This document shows positions 26,541 to 34,871 of a stretch of DNA of 64,000 bases, piece after piece; the first letter of the stretch is position 1; every line of letters begins with the position of its first letter. A program made the translations under genes and the position numbers. Location: assembly GCA_964551445.1 (NCBI GenBank), contig CAZKCG010000007.1:1-64000 (forward strand), given 5' to 3'. The stretch comes from DAOPXV01 sp964551445 (GTDB lineage Bacteria > Muiribacteriota > UBA9980). A model generated the notes under the pieces. The model worked only from the letters and a program-made list of their open reading frames with translations, ran no database searches and was not told where the DNA came from.

Positions 26541-26702
26541 ATGACGGAACCTGTAAAAGATAAGCCTGTCAAAAAGGTCGCTTATAACGCTAGCGCCCCG
26601 GGCTCTAAATTCGATTACAACGCTCACATGAAACAGCAGCTTTTTATCGCCGCCATATTGATCGCGGCCGGGATAGGGGCGTATTTTTTATTAGCGCGCT
26701 GA
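26541..26702 (+). CDS. 53-residue single-pass membrane peptide
   Basis: Open reading frame ATG to TGA encoding 53 residues. A polar Lys/Pro-rich N terminus (MTEPVKDKPVKKVAYN) is followed by a 20-residue hydrophobic helix ending AYFLLAR (residues about 34-52). AAGGA lies 13 bases upstream. It is 48 bases after the ankyrin gene and 80 bases before a strong terminator, so it is probably the last gene of the pseudopilin-giant operon. No family is recognised. The codon use and the tail-anchor-like layout favour a real gene, but no homolog evidence is available. Confidence 0.55.
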   Translation: MTEPVKDKPVKKVAYNASAPGSKFDYNAHMKQQLFIAAILIAAGIGAYFLLAR

Positions 26703-26782
26703 TCCGTTAATTCGTTTGGCTTGGACGAAAATCAAACTTTTAAATCACACGCGTAAAAGCGGGAGCATTTTTCTAACGCAAT

Positions 26783-26826
26783 AAGGGGCGTCCGAAAGTA
26801 ACATTTCAGACAGCCCCTTGTTTTTT
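26783..26826 (+). terminator. Terminator at the end of the pseudopilin/giant operon
   Basis: AAGGGGC (26783-26789) pairs with GCCCCTT (26813-26819). The stem is extended by GTC/GAC and GAAA/TTTC around GTAAC, then a T-run follows. The internal hairpin with a GTAAC loop matches the terminator at 11-55. Confidence 0.85.
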
Positions 26827-26861
26827 AATCTTTGTTTATATTTTCGAAAACCGGGCCGCTG

Positions 26862-28502
26862 CTAACTAACGCCCGTTATATTGCCTTCATTATCGACATC
26901 GACCTTGGACGCGGCAGGCACTTTCGGAAGCCCCGGAAGCGTCATCATTTCGCCCGCTATGGCTACGATGAACCCGGAACCGCACGACGGACGCACTTCG
27001 CGCACGTGAAATTCGAAACCTTCCGGCGCGCCGTAAACGTTAGGCGTATCGGTTGTGGAAAGCTGGGTTTTAGCCATATTCACGGGTAAATTAGAAAATC
27101 CTAATTTAGTGAGGGCGGCGATATCCTTTTCAGCCTTCGGCGTATATGCCACATGCCCCGCGCGATAAACCGAGCACGCGATCTTTTCGATCTTTTCTTT
27201 TATCGAAAGACCTTCTCCGTACAGCATTTTAAATTCGACGCCTTTTTCAGCCGCTTCAACGACCGCTATGGCCAGAGCTTCTCCGCCTGCGCCGCCGCGG
27301 GCCGCAACTTCAGATATCTCAGCGCGGACGCCGTATTCTTTTTCACATTTTTCTTTTATGAACAATAATTCATCATCACTGTCGTCGGGAAAACGGTTGA
27401 TCGCGATCACTGGCGTTATGCCGTACATCCCGATCGTAGAGATGTGACGCATAAGGTTGGACATTCCAACTTCCAGCGCGGCGATATTTTTCTCTGTTTT
27501 TATTTTGTCTTTCGGCATTCCGCCGTGCATTTTGAGAGCTTTCAAGGACGCGACGATCACTACGGCAGACGGTATCAGGTCCGGATTCTGACGATGGACT
27601 ATGTCAAAAAATTTTTCGGCGCCCAGATCGACGGCGAATCCTCCTTCGGTCACGACATAATCGGCAAGTTTCAGCGCCATCCTGGTCGCTATGACGCTGT
27701 TGCAGCCGTGCGCGATGTTGGCGAACGGGCCGGCGTGAACAAAAACCGGCTGGCCTTCGCATGTTTGAACAAGATTAGGTTTTATCGCGTCTTTTAAGAG
27801 CGCCGCCATCGCACCCGCGCATTTCAAGTCTTTCGCGAAAACCGCCGTCTGATCGTAAGTATAACCAATGAGAATATTTCCAAGCCGGGTTTTAAGATCT
27901 TCCATATCGCGGGCGAGCGCGAGTATCGCCATTACTTCGGACGCGGCCGTTATATCAAAACCCGTTTCGCGCAATATTCCCTGAGACTTGCCGCCGAGGC
28001 CGATGACTATGTCGCGCAGCTGGCGGTCGGACATGTCCATAACGCGGCGCCAGGTAATATTCGAAGGATCTATCTTAAGCTCGTTGCCCTGAAATATGTG
28101 GTTGTCTATTATAGCGGACAGGAGGTTGTGGGCGCTGCCGACGGCATGGATGTCGCCGGTAAAATGAAGATTTATATCGTCTGACGGAACGATCGTCGCT
28201 TTCATCGTTCCCGTAGCGCCGCCCTTAACGCCGAATATCGGGCCGAGCGACGGCTCGCGCAGGCATAAGTGAACCGATTTTCCGATATAACCGAGAGCCT
28301 CGGCAAGGCCGATGGAAGTGACTGTTTTCCCTTCGCCGAAAGGCGTCGCGGTTATGGCGCTTACCAATATAAGCTTTCCATATTTCCTGTCTTTGAGTTC
28401 ATCCATTATTTTCAAAGATATTTTAGCCTTGTAATTTCCGTAAGTTTCTATGTGTTCTTCTTTAATTCCTGCTTTTTGAGCTATTTTCATTATATGTTCC
28501 AC
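26862..28502 (-). CDS. fhs: Formate-tetrahydrofolate ligase
   Basis: Makes 10-formyl-tetrahydrofolate from formate, THF and ATP in the cytosol. It is the entry of the methyl branch of the Wood-Ljungdahl pathway and a common one-carbon supply in fermentative anaerobes. The P-loop TPFGEGKT is at residues 53-60. Other blocks are LREPSLGPIFGVKGGA, FTGDIHAVGSAHNLL, GPFANIAHGCNS and the C-terminal RPSCGSGFIVAIAGEMMTLPGLPK. The best start is GTG at 28502, nine bases after AGGAA, giving 546 residues; an upstream GTG at 28511 overlaps the ribosome site. It is a single gene inserted, on the opposite strand, between the two giant-protein loci. Confidence 0.97.
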   Translation of the reverse strand: MEHIMKIAQKAGIKEEHIETYGNYKAKISLKIMDELKDRKYGKLILVSAITATPFGEGKTVTSIGLAEALGYIGKSVHLCLREPSLGPIFGVKGGATGTMKATIVPSDDINLHFTGDIHAVGSAHNLLSAIIDNHIFQGNELKIDPSNITWRRVMDMSDRQLRDIVIGLGGKSQGILRETGFDITAASEVMAILALARDMEDLKTRLGNILIGYTYDQTAVFAKDLKCAGAMAALLKDAIKPNLVQTCEGQPVFVHAGPFANIAHGCNSVIATRMALKLADYVVTEGGFAVDLGAEKFFDIVHRQNPDLIPSAVVIVASLKALKMHGGMPKDKIKTEKNIAALEVGMSNLMRHISTIGMYGITPVIAINRFPDDSDDELLFIKEKCEKEYGVRAEISEVAARGGAGGEALAIAVVEAAEKGVEFKMLYGEGLSIKEKIEKIACSVYRAGHVAYTPKAEKDIAALTKLGFSNLPVNMAKTQLSTTDTPNVYGAPEGFEFHVREVRPSCGSGFIVAIAGEMMTLPGLPKVPAASKVDVDNEGNITGVS

Positions 28503-28547
28503 TAAAAGCACTTCCTTTTTTTATTAAATAAAAAAATCTCAATTGGA

Positions 28548-28576
28548 ATGATACCAGAAACTGTCCAGTATTTCAA
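28548..28576 (-). promoter_or_regulatory. Promoter of fhs
   Basis: On the minus strand: TTGAAA (28576-28571), 17-base spacer, TATCAT (28553-28548), about 45 bases before the GTG start. Confidence 0.65.
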
Positions 28577-28738
28577 GCGGTGCCTCGGTCTTTTTTCAAG
28601 AGCAAAGGGCGTTTGATACGATCACGAGAAATATCGTTAAAACAATGTTTTGCGAGCATGCGAGCCGCTCCTTAAAAAAATAAAGCCTTTTATAATAGGC
28701 CGAGGAACTTTTTTTATTTCAAAGAGTATATCTTTAGC

Positions 28739-28768
28739 TTGACATGCCCGTATTATCTTTAGTAAAAT
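28739..28768 (+). promoter_or_regulatory. Promoter of giant secreted protein 2
   Basis: TTGACA (28739-28744), 18-base spacer, TAAAAT (28763-28768), followed by TACAATAGGGGT. This matches the region after the -10 of the cassette 2 promoter (19820 onward) except at two positions. Confidence 0.75.
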
Positions 28769-28911
28769 TACAATAGGGGTTTTAGTTGATGATTTTTTCA
28801 TAATTACCCCGATTTGATTTCATTTATAGATATTTGACCGGATATTCATTAAGTTTCGGAATTGATTTTTTTAAAATGTTATTTATACATATTAGAAAGG
28901 GGATGTGTTCT

Positions 28912-31809
28912 ATGTCAAAAATGAAGATTTTCACCCTGTTAATGATGGTCTTATTCTCGTTATTCTTATCCGCGCCTTATCTTTACGCGGGAGCCGACGG
29001 AATGTGCCCGCTTCCGACCGAACTTAAAATTAAAGTTAAAACGCCTGCCGGCGAACAGGTTTATTCTCCCGGCGACACCATATACGTCGACGAGGACGAA
29101 CCGATCGACGTGAAATTTCTCGCGACGCCTTTCGGCGGCGGCGACGTAGACCTGAGCACAATTTCCACCGGAGCGGTCGACAGCGGGACCACTTCGGCGC
29201 CCACATGGCAGCCAGATCATATGCACCCGACATTCAACCATGAAGGAACCCGCCCTCCGGCCTGCTGGGTCGGTCCAGACGGCCATGAGGACTGGGGCGA
29301 CTCGCATCAGTGGGGCGGCACAGGCTGGAAGATAAAAGACATGGAATTCAACTATAGCCTTGATTACGCAGGGCTCGGCCACAATGAAATGAACGAAAGC
29401 GGTTCAACACCGGCGGGTGTAGCTGGTTTCAAGTATAACGTTCCGTCTGTTCCTAAATCATACAAGATAAGAGTAGAGCTTGGCCTTTCATGGCAGTGGA
29501 GCTATTCCCTCAGCCACCGCTGGGTACATGACGGCAGGGTCGACGCCACCGGAAGCTCGAGCGGCGGCCCTGACACCAAATGCGACATCTGCGGCGAATC
29601 ATACACAACCACCACTAAAGACATACCTTTCGGCACCGTGACAGCCGTCGTTTCAGACCCGCGCCTCCCGAACCAGAGAGGCGGAGATCCCGCGACGCCT
29701 AACTGGGACCACGTCTGCGTCGAAAACTGCAGCGGCACGACCGCGTTAGACCGCAGCACATTTTTGACCAACAGCGTTCTTAAAGACCCCGATACCGGCG
29801 CGGTAGGAAAACACATAGTAAGAACTTTCAATGTCATCGTTCGCGATAAAAGCAATATAGCTCATATCCAGACCGGATTCAACGGCAACAACGTAATAAA
29901 AGGCGAGTGCGGCCAGCTTCTTTCAACTACAGATCCGGATAAAAAGATCACCATAAGGATCGTCGATAACGCCGCGTGTGCTACCGACCCCGTTGCCATA
30001 GCCCAAAATCTCGCGGCTGATGCTAAATTCAAAGATGATAATTTCGAACTCACATTCTGGTACGAATGGCCAGTTTACCAGTACGGATCATATTTCCTTT
30101 CAACTTTCAAAGAGCCGGATCCGATAACGGGCGCTCTTACAGGACCGGAACACAAGTTCTGCAACGTAATTTATTCTCCTATGTTCGTATGGAAAAAAGG
30201 AAAAGCCTGGGGGAAATTAAGCGAATATCTTAACGACGCTCAAAACTCAGGATCTAAATTCGGAAAACCTTTCAACGGAAATACCCAGACCGGAAGTGAC
30301 GCCGAATTCGTCGTTTACGACTGCACCTTCCCGCTGGATTATCTTTTAAAGGGAGACGAGCCAAAAGAAGATATAGCGCCGTTCCATTACGCCGCTACGG
30401 CCTACGGCGACTCGTTCGGAAACCCGGGTTACGCCGCAGATAAAGACGCAAGCGCCCTTTACAACACCTATAAGCCGGACGGCAAAGAACTCAAAGACGT
30501 ATTCAAATACAACCCTATAAATTTCAAGGGCGGTAAAGGCCCGCTTAAATATTTCGTAGAGGTCCGCGACTGTTCCGACAAAGGCGGCGGAAAGGGCGAA
30601 ACTAAATTCAACTGCAGCAGCCACTATTTCAAAGATACGGCATCTCCCGCCGAAGCCTACGTTCAGGCTCAGTTAAAATATAACCCCGACTCGGTCCCTT
30701 ATATGGTCCAGTCCGCTATAGCCGCAACCGACCTTCCCGCCGACGGCACGGCCGTATTAACAACGGGCATAAACGCGGCCGACTACTGCGAATCCGACGA
30801 TTACGCGACCGATAATATCCAGAAAAAATGGAAAGATTGCGACTTCGTCAAAAACGTCATCAACGCAAACGTTGAAGGCGGCGATAAAGACAAGATCCTG
30901 AAAAATTTCCAGGCATGGGGAAAAATAGAGATAGAAGACAAGATAAAACCCAACCTCGGCGTGCGCATCACCAACACCGTTAAACAGACGACACGCAGGA
31001 TATATAAGAAGGACGGCTATGAAGTATTGAAAGGCGCCACCCTGCCTGAATTCTCACAGGCCAACCTCGACGGCGACCCCAACAGAAAATACGCGCTGAT
31101 GGATCAGGCCAAGAAATTCAACTATACGGCCCTTCCATCAGGATATACTCCCGCACCGCCTGCGGCTAACGCGGTCGGAAACGAAGCCGTTCCGTTCGAT
31201 AACACCGAGGACGAATGGGTATTCGACGCGATCCCCGTCAGCGCCGCTACCAATAAATTGTACGAAGGCGACGAGGGCGGCCAGGACGCCAACAAGCACG
31301 GTTACGGCGTCGGCAAGGACATCCAGATGATCATGACCCACCAGGACCTCTGCGATGCCAACAAAGCGGCATGGTTCACGCCTTATTACGCTTACGACAA
31401 CATCGATGGCCAGAGAATACCGAAAGACGGCCAGCAGTTCAATCTCGAAAACTGGTACAAAGGCGTCGCGGCGGATAACAAGAGCGGAAATACTCCGATC
31501 GATCCGGTTTTCGCAAAAGACTTCATCAACAAAGGTTATACGACATGGCTCATAAAGGACGAACTCTGCGACCCGTCGGCGATAGACGGCGTTTATAAAA
31601 GCGAAGGATATTTCAACTATCCTCAGATCACATTCAGCAACGTAAACACCGAATGGACCGGAAATCCCATAAACAACAAAGAAATATCGGTGACATACGC
31701 GGTCATAGACAAAAACAAGAACAAGAGAAAATTGACCGTGAAATTCTTCGTCGCTCCGACCGATTCAAGTATCATAACCATAGAAAAACAGGAAAAGAGA
31801 AACGATTAA
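28912..31809 (+). CDS. Giant secreted protein 2, paralog of giant protein 1
   Basis: A 965-residue exported protein, homologous over its whole length to the one at 22163. Signal peptide 1-25 (LMMVLFSLFLSAPYLYAG). The mature start is ADGMCPLPTEL. Shared blocks are WQWSY-x-x-SHRW, a CxxC pair (CDIC), YSPMFVWKKGKAW, KEDIAPFHYAAT, GKGPLKYFVEVRD, IKPN, MTHQDL, DNIDGQR and the C-terminal ISVTYAVIDKNKNKRKL Ig-like strand pattern. The N terminus carries an additional segment (GEQVYSPGDTIYVDEDEPI) that reads like a further Ig-like strand set. The start at 28912 is set by AGAAAGGGG nine bases upstream. It has its own promoter and is followed by the second YD/ankyrin gene. Confidence 0.78.
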   Translation: MSKMKIFTLLMMVLFSLFLSAPYLYAGADGMCPLPTELKIKVKTPAGEQVYSPGDTIYVDEDEPIDVKFLATPFGGGDVDLSTISTGAVDSGTTSAPTWQPDHMHPTFNHEGTRPPACWVGPDGHEDWGDSHQWGGTGWKIKDMEFNYSLDYAGLGHNEMNESGSTPAGVAGFKYNVPSVPKSYKIRVELGLSWQWSYSLSHRWVHDGRVDATGSSSGGPDTKCDICGESYTTTTKDIPFGTVTAVVSDPRLPNQRGGDPATPNWDHVCVENCSGTTALDRSTFLTNSVLKDPDTGAVGKHIVRTFNVIVRDKSNIAHIQTGFNGNNVIKGECGQLLSTTDPDKKITIRIVDNAACATDPVAIAQNLAADAKFKDDNFELTFWYEWPVYQYGSYFLSTFKEPDPITGALTGPEHKFCNVIYSPMFVWKKGKAWGKLSEYLNDAQNSGSKFGKPFNGNTQTGSDAEFVVYDCTFPLDYLLKGDEPKEDIAPFHYAATAYGDSFGNPGYAADKDASALYNTYKPDGKELKDVFKYNPINFKGGKGPLKYFVEVRDCSDKGGGKGETKFNCSSHYFKDTASPAEAYVQAQLKYNPDSVPYMVQSAIAATDLPADGTAVLTTGINAADYCESDDYATDNIQKKWKDCDFVKNVINANVEGGDKDKILKNFQAWGKIEIEDKIKPNLGVRITNTVKQTTRRIYKKDGYEVLKGATLPEFSQANLDGDPNRKYALMDQAKKFNYTALPSGYTPAPPAANAVGNEAVPFDNTEDEWVFDAIPVSAATNKLYEGDEGGQDANKHGYGVGKDIQMIMTHQDLCDANKAAWFTPYYAYDNIDGQRIPKDGQQFNLENWYKGVAADNKSGNTPIDPVFAKDFINKGYTTWLIKDELCDPSAIDGVYKSEGYFNYPQITFSNVNTEWTGNPINNKEISVTYAVIDKNKNKRKLTVKFFVAPTDSSIITIEKQEKRND

Positions 31810-31839
31810 CGCAAAAGCTATAAAAGAGGAAGTTCAGAA

Positions 31840-32988
31840 ATGAATAAAAAGTTTTACGCGGCGATATTCGCGGCAATTATAATAGGTTCATCCTCGTTCT
31901 GCGCGGAAGCGAAGGATAAGGCCAGAGAACTCGATGTGCGCATCATGAAAGAAAACAAGGTATCTAAATGCACCGAATTTCTTATTGAATCCAAATCGGC
32001 GCAAAAACAGAAGCGCGCCGTTTCGGAGTATGACGCCGGCGGCTTTAAAAAGAAGATGGCCGAATATAAGCCGGGCGGCGCTTTAGATAAAAGATTTGAA
32101 TATCTTTGCGACACGGCTGGAAATGAGCTGAAAAGCCTTGAATACAGCGGCGACGGAATACTTAAGGTCACCAAGGAAAGCGTTTATAACATTACGGGCG
32201 ACCTTCTCGCTGAATCTTTAATGGATAAGGCAGGTAAATTAACACAAAAACGCTCGTATAAATACGACGCCAACAGGGATATTTCCGAACAGGCGACGAC
32301 CGGCCAGAACGGCGCCGCAACCGGCAGGACCGCTTACAAATACGACGAAAAGCATAACAAGACCGAACAGACCACCTACGGAAAAAACAACGAGATCACA
32401 GGCAGATGGGTCTATAAATACGACGGCGCAGATCTGCTCACCGAAGCCACGATATACTCAAAGGATAATAAATTAAGCGGCAGGTGGGTCTATAAATACA
32501 ACGAAAAAAAACTGCTTACCGAATTAACCGGTTATAATTCAGCCAACGCCGTTTACTTTTCTAAAAAATATGAATACGAATTTTTCACGGCGGCCGCCGC
32601 GTCAACCGCCCCGGCAAACGGCGTGAAAAAACCGGCGGCGGACCCTAACGGGCCTCAGGCCACCATGAACCCCGGCGAAGAACCGGTAAGCGCGGAATTT
32701 ACCGTATCTAAATTCATACTCACCGCGGAACACGGCTCGGCGGACGATATAGCCAAAATGATCGACGAAGGCAAACTCAGCGTCAACACCAAAGACGGCG
32801 ACGGCTGGACGCCTCTGATATCGGCTGCCGTGTTCGGAAACTCCGACGCGGTAAGATATCTATTAGAACGCGGAGCAGATCCGGAGCTTAAGGACAATAA
32901 AGGCATGACCGCCTTTGACCACGCCAGAAAAAGGGCGCGCACCGAAGTTATAAACATCATTAAAAAACAGGCCGGCGGGCAAAAATAA
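31840..32988 (+). CDS. Exported YD-like repeat protein with ankyrin repeats 2
   Basis: A 382-residue paralog of 25215. Signal peptide 1-24 (ends SSFCAEA). YD-like repeats occupy about 60-245 (RSYKYDANRDISEQ, TAYKYDEKHNKTEQTTYGKNNEITG, RWVYKYDGADLLTEATIYS). A Pro/Ala-rich linker is followed by ankyrin repeats at about 310-380 (DGWTPLISAAVFGNSDAVRYLLERGADPELKD, NKGMTAFDHA). AGAGGAAG precedes the ATG. The gap to the giant gene is 30 bases, as for the first pair (31 bases). Confidence 0.78.
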   Translation: MNKKFYAAIFAAIIIGSSSFCAEAKDKARELDVRIMKENKVSKCTEFLIESKSAQKQKRAVSEYDAGGFKKKMAEYKPGGALDKRFEYLCDTAGNELKSLEYSGDGILKVTKESVYNITGDLLAESLMDKAGKLTQKRSYKYDANRDISEQATTGQNGAATGRTAYKYDEKHNKTEQTTYGKNNEITGRWVYKYDGADLLTEATIYSKDNKLSGRWVYKYNEKKLLTELTGYNSANAVYFSKKYEYEFFTAAAASTAPANGVKKPAADPNGPQATMNPGEEPVSAEFTVSKFILTAEHGSADDIAKMIDEGKLSVNTKDGDGWTPLISAAVFGNSDAVRYLLERGADPELKDNKGMTAFDHARKRARTEVINIIKKQAGGQK

Positions 32989-32994
32989 CTCCCG

Positions 32995-33022
32995 TTGACT
33001 TTATTCGAATTAATGATATAAT
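32995..33022 (+). promoter_or_regulatory. Promoter of the tsaB-tsaD-mutL operon
   Basis: TTGACT (32995-33000), 16-base spacer, TATAAT (33017-33022). It begins only 6 bases after the preceding stop codon. Confidence 0.65.
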
Positions 33023-33024
33023 AT

Positions 33025-33080
33025 AGGCCTTATTTATAAATTTATCACGGTATAAATTCATAATATAAGGCTTATTTATT
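33025..33080 (+). promoter_or_regulatory. Leader hairpin before tsaB
   Basis: AGGCCTTAT (33025-33033) pairs with ATAAGGCTT (33065-33073, one G-U pair). An inner AATTTAT/ATAAATT stem (33039-33045 / 33052-33058) and a T-rich tail follow. It lies at or just after the expected transcription start, so it is either an attenuator for tsaB or the terminator of the upstream gene overlapping the promoter. Confidence 0.4.
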
Positions 33081-33116
33081 TTTAAAAGAGCGGATTTTTA
33101 AACAAGATGGTGTTAT

Positions 33117-33833
33117 ATGCAGGCTTCAAATAAAAAAATAGTTTTTAATACCGTGTTCGAAAAACTCTCGATCACGATCATAGACGGAAAAAAACTTGAA
33201 TATCATTCGGAATATTACGAAAAAAAACGCAACGCCTTCAACATCGACAAAATGATAGAAGGCGCGCTTTCAGCCTGTGGAATTGAGTTCTCCGATATTT
33301 CAGGGATATTCGTATTCTGCGGACCCGGATCGTTCACCGGCATAAAACTCGGGCTTTCCATGATATACGGCCTTATGTGCGGCGCCGGCGAAAAATGCGA
33401 ACCGAAAGGGCTGTCGCTTCTCGACTATATTCTTTTCCAGGGGCTGGCCAAAAATTGCGTGAGCGGGCGATTGACGGCGGTCATTCCGGGAGTGCGCGGC
33501 GAATATTTCGCGAAAACCATCGTTCCCGTAAAAGGCGATATGGAGGCTTCATTTAATAGCGTGAGCGGCGAATTCGTGGTCATGTCAGAAAAAATAACCG
33601 CTGACATGGCCGATAATAGTTATGCGGCAGACCCTATCGCGAAAGCTTTTTTCAACGACGAAAAGCTCCCGCCCGCGATTAGAGAAGGCGCTCTGCAAAT
33701 CAAATTCGAGGCGGAAGGCGTTTTAAATTTCATAAATTTCTGCGAGGAAACCGTTAATTCAAGGTTCGTCCCGCTCTCGCCGATCTACCTTAAGGAAACT
33801 TACGCCATTAAACCTAAAACGGAGATATGCTGA
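33117..33833 (+). CDS. tsaB: tRNA threonylcarbamoyladenosine biosynthesis protein TsaB
   Basis: ASKHA-fold partner of TsaD in the complex that installs t6A at position 37 of ANN-decoding tRNAs. The key motif FCGPGSFTGIKLGLSMIYGL is intact. The N terminus is degenerate: the usual AIDTS start is replaced by VFNTVFEKLSITI, in keeping with TsaB being a non-catalytic scaffold. The length of 238 is normal. Its stop overlaps the TsaD start (TGATG), so the two are translationally coupled and probably made at matched levels. tsaC and tsaE are not in this window. Confidence 0.88.
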   Translation: MQASNKKIVFNTVFEKLSITIIDGKKLEYHSEYYEKKRNAFNIDKMIEGALSACGIEFSDISGIFVFCGPGSFTGIKLGLSMIYGLMCGAGEKCEPKGLSLLDYILFQGLAKNCVSGRLTAVIPGVRGEYFAKTIVPVKGDMEASFNSVSGEFVVMSEKITADMADNSYAADPIAKAFFNDEKLPPAIREGALQIKFEAEGVLNFINFCEETVNSRFVPLSPIYLKETYAIKPKTEIC

Positions 33834-34837
33834 TGAACATATTAGGCATCGACACTTCCTGCGACGACACTTCCGTCGCGGTATTAAAATATTGCGAGAC
33901 CAGCCGGAAATTTCACATAAAGTCCAACATCATATCCTCGCAGGTGAAAGCGCACGGTGAATACGGCGGCATAGTGCCGGAAATAGCCTCGCGCGAACAT
34001 CTTAAAAACATTAAGACCGTATTTGAAATGGCCCTCGAAAAAGCTCAGATAACCAGCGATGAGCTGGATCTTATAGCCGTAACGGCGGGACCGGGCCTTT
34101 TAGGCTCGCTCATCGTCGGATATTCATTCGCCAAGGGCCTCTCAATATCGAAAAAAATACCGCTGATAACGGTCGATCATATAAAAGCGCATACCGCGGC
34201 GAACTTCCTTTCGCCCTTCGAGGTCAATTTTCCGGCGGTAGCCCTCACGATATCCGGCGGCCATTCATCGCTTTCGGTCTTAAACTCGCCTATCGACGCC
34301 AGATTCATCGGCGGAACGATAGACGACGCCGTCGGCGAACTTTTCGATAAAGTGGCCCGCTATCTTAAATTCCCTTATCCGGGCGGCCCTTATATCGATA
34401 AAATGTCGCGCGCCGGATCGGAAAAATACAAATTCCCGAGGCCTCTGATAAACGAGCCTAATTATAATTTTTCATTTTCAGGATTAAAGACCGCCGTTAT
34501 AAACTTCACGCAAAAAACGCCGGGTTATGACGTTTCAGACCTGGCTCACAGCATGACATGCGCCATCTGCTCGGTCCTTGCCAAAAAAATAAAAAACGCG
34601 GCCGCAGAATATAAGGCAAGGACCATAATTTTATCAGGCGGCGTGGCATGCAACGGCATGATACGCGAAGCGGTCAAAGAACTCGGAGAAAAGCTGAAAG
34701 TTTTCGTCATGCTTCCTGAACCGGTCCTTTGCACCGATAACGGCGTAATGATAGCTATTTCAGGCGCGCTCAATTATGTTTATTCGCCCGATAAAAATTC
34801 GAGGAACTCCGACGTTTACCCGACGACCAGATGGTAA
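33833..34837 (+). CDS. tsaD: tRNA N6-adenosine threonylcarbamoyltransferase TsaD
   Basis: Catalytic subunit for t6A37 formation: it transfers threonylcarbamoyl from TC-AMP to tRNA. Landmarks are MNILGIDTSCDDTSVAV, EYGGIVPEIASREH, the metal-binding pair H116/H120 in DHIKAHTAAN, TISGGHSSL, GGPYIDK and the C-terminal CTDNGVMIA with its Asp. The 334-residue length is typical. The start at 33833 is chosen over the in-frame ATG at 33827 because MNILGIDTS is the family N terminus and it forms the TGATG overlap. Confidence 0.97.
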   Translation: MNILGIDTSCDDTSVAVLKYCETSRKFHIKSNIISSQVKAHGEYGGIVPEIASREHLKNIKTVFEMALEKAQITSDELDLIAVTAGPGLLGSLIVGYSFAKGLSISKKIPLITVDHIKAHTAANFLSPFEVNFPAVALTISGGHSSLSVLNSPIDARFIGGTIDDAVGELFDKVARYLKFPYPGGPYIDKMSRAGSEKYKFPRPLINEPNYNFSFSGLKTAVINFTQKTPGYDVSDLAHSMTCAICSVLAKKIKNAAAEYKARTIILSGGVACNGMIREAVKELGEKLKVFVMLPEPVLCTDNGVMIAISGALNYVYSPDKNSRNSDVYPTTRW

Positions 34838-34871
34838 ACCGGTTTTTAAATCAATATTAAGGAAATATAAT

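Larger units (their letters stand above)
28503..28911. other. Divergent intergenic region, fhs / giant protein 2
   Basis: 409 bases with no gene. It contains the fhs promoter (28548-28576, minus) and the giant protein 2 promoter (28739-28768, plus), followed by a leader of about 140 bases. An upstream in-frame start at 28834 lacks a ribosome site and is not used here. Confidence 0.6.

Noticed and set aside
28834..28911. N-terminal extension of giant protein 2
   Set aside because: No ribosome site at 28834; the signal peptide begins at 28912 behind AGAAAGGGG.
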